Assembly: GCF_004134865.1 (NCBI RefSeq)
Contig: NZ_SDPO01000003.1
Span: 372,001 to 436,000 of the forward strand
Source: Agromyces fucosus
GTDB lineage: Bacteria > Actinomycetota > Actinomycetes > Actinomycetales > Microbacteriaceae
Direction: 5' to 3'
DNA length: 64,000 bases
Below the pieces are notes generated by a model, which had not been told where the DNA came from, ran no database searches, and saw nothing but the letters and a program-made list of their open reading frames with translations. Numbering within the stretch: position 1 is the stretch's first letter; each line of letters starts with the position of its first letter. Shown piece by piece: positions 62,939-64,000 of the stretch. Both the position numbers and the translations under genes were made by a program.

Positions 62939-64000
62939 TCAGTCGGCGAGCGACTTCACCAGTGCATCGACCGCATCCGAATAGAAGACGAACGACAGTT
63001 TCGTTGCGACTTCATCGCTGACGTCAAACAATTGCTTCCGTGCAGAGACGGGTAGTAGCAATGTCTCTGCGCCCTTCTCCATGGCGATCTCCGCGAGCTC
63101 GGCTGCGTTCATTACACTCTCGATGCCCCCACCGAGTGTGAGGTTTCCAATCGTGATTAGCCCACCCTTAATGCTGCGTTGAAGGAGTGAACTGCATAAT
63201 GCCAGCAGTACAGGGAGACCCAACGATCCGCCCGACTTCGAGGCATCGAGTGCGCGTACCTGCACATTGAACTCGTGTTCGCGCGGAGACTTATCGCCGA
63301 CGAGGCCGCGAGCCTGTGCGATGAGGTTCTGTTCTGCGACGTGAATGCTCTCGCGGAGAGCGGCGGGCGTTGGCCGGTTGACAATTCGTACGCCGCTGCC
63401 GGCAGTCTCCGTGACGTCGATCCGGTACAGGCCGGAGGGCTCGTCGCCGATGCCGGGAGTGATACCCCAAACCTGGCCTGGTGGCAGTGGGTCGAGGCCG
63501 ATCGTGTCGGGACTCTGCAACTCAGGGGTTACGACGAATTTCTCGATCCCCTCTTCGCCGACGCGATACCCGAACTGAGTGTTGCGGAACTCCGCGGAAC
63601 CGATGCGGCGCTGTTGCTCTTTCACGCGTCGCCGGCATTCCAGCGCCAGTTCTGCAGCCCAAGCGATGTCTTCATCCGCGATCTCGGTCTCTGGATTCGG
63701 ATACAACAGCTTCAGCAAGCCGTCGATTGTTTTGAAAACTGCGGTGGTATCGCGACCGCTGAGGGCATCCCCCAGATGGATTCGGCCTTGAATGAGCGAC
63801 AGACGGCTCTGTGAACGCAACTGCGACCAGCACTCTGAGAGAAAGTCGCTCACCAACCCAAAGTGACCCGTGAAGTAGGCAGGGTTGAGTTTCGGGACAT
63901 CCCAGCCCGGCAGGTAGGCGTGCAATCGATCCATGAAGGCCGTGTCGTCACGCATCTCCGGCGGCAACGGCGATAGCAGGTGTCCGACCCGCTGCTGGTG
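62939..64000 (-). CDS. brxL: BREX system Lon-like protein BrxL, C-terminal part (5' end outside the window)
   Basis: The visible 353 residues match BrxL, the ATPase/Lon-like effector of type I BREX phage defence: GHLLSPLPPEMRDDTAFMDR, LHAYLPGWDVPKLNPAYF, KEQQRRIGSAEFRNTQFGYR, SPDTIGLDPLPPGQVW, then a Lon-protease-like end, DASKSGGSLGLPVLLALCSS and GAETLLLPVSARKQLFDVSD. The frame stays open to the last base, so the Walker-type N-terminal part and the start lie beyond 64000. In BREX operons brxL is the last gene after pglZ; the rest should therefore lie to the right. Confidence 0.92.
   Translation of the reverse strand, partial: HQQRVGHLLSPLPPEMRDDTAFMDRLHAYLPGWDVPKLNPAYFTGHFGLVSDFLSECWSQLRSQSRLSLIQGRIHLGDALSGRDTTAVFKTIDGLLKLLYPNPETEIADEDIAWAAELALECRRRVKEQQRRIGSAEFRNTQFGYRVGEEGIEKFVVTPELQSPDTIGLDPLPPGQVWGITPGIGDEPSGLYRIDVTETAGSGVRIVNRPTPAALRESIHVAEQNLIAQARGLVGDKSPREHEFNVQVRALDASKSGGSLGLPVLLALCSSLLQRSIKGGLITIGNLTLGGGIESVMNAAELAEIAMEKGAETLLLPVSARKQLFDVSDEVATKLSFVFYSDAVDALVKSLAD

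Overview
The window is high-GC actinobacterial DNA. The gene families, the leaderless promoter style (TANNNT six or seven bases before the start codon) and the interspersed GGTTTCGACAGGCTCAACC-type repeat point to the family Microbacteriaceae (for example Agromyces, Microbacterium or relatives); this placement is inference. No rRNA, tRNA, insertion sequence or CRISPR array was seen. Many long open frames opposite real genes are high-GC shadows and are left out.

Layout. 1-7.9 kb: end of an amidase, an HNH protein, a PadR regulator with its HAAS membrane protein, a ribbon-helix-helix/degenerate nucleotidyltransferase protein, a Tat-type membrane sulfite-oxidase-like molybdoenzyme, and a UvrA-like ABC protein of the drug-resistance (DrrC) type. 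8-10.4 kb: an operon of truncated haemoglobin, flavohaemoglobin and a DivIVA-like protein. 10.5-21 kb: housekeeping and accessory genes (alpha/beta hydrolase, DUF2207-like membrane protein, FUSC exporter, BCCT transporter, DUF885 hydrolase, 5'-3' exonuclease, EamA transporter, GlxA-type regulator) and gap (GAPDH). 22-26.6 kb: a TPP-riboswitch-controlled thiamine salvage operon thiM-thiE-thiD/tenA plus a major-facilitator transporter, all linked by 4-bp overlaps. 26.7-32 kb: two cell-surface proteins, one with thioredoxin-like domains and a sortase-type tail, next to a dicarboxylate/cystine-type symporter. 32-41 kb: small conserved genes, a GIY-YIG-like protein, an HxlR/quinone-reductase-like divergent pair, a MESH1-like alarmone-hydrolase domain on a long acidic arm, and a convergent LVIVD-repeat/DUF305 pair.

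42-53.5 kb is a compact polysaccharide locus: a LacI regulator, two sugar ABC permeases, a lipoprotein binding protein, an intracellular GH35 beta-galactosidase, a very large secreted GH30-lectin-GH43 enzyme and a small secreted protein. Four copies of a TGTTnACGTnAACA palindrome, two upstream of the transporter genes and two upstream of the giant enzyme, tie it together as one LacI regulon. The predicted substrate is type II arabinogalactan: the secreted enzyme would cut beta-1,6 side chains and the beta-1,3 backbone, the transporter would import the products and GH35 would hydrolyse them inside.

54-64 kb grades into an accessory region of lower GC: an MFS transporter whose tail has absorbed a dispersed repeat, a DUF4143-type ATPase behind three 23-bp iterons, a tandem pair of coiled-coil paralogs, a DUF726 hydrolase, a CBS-domain protein with an RNxxxH (HEPN-like) C-terminus, and, running off the right edge, brxL, which marks the end of a BREX phage-defence system. 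The CBS-HEPN-like and DUF726 genes at the BREX edge are the best candidates for undescribed defence components.
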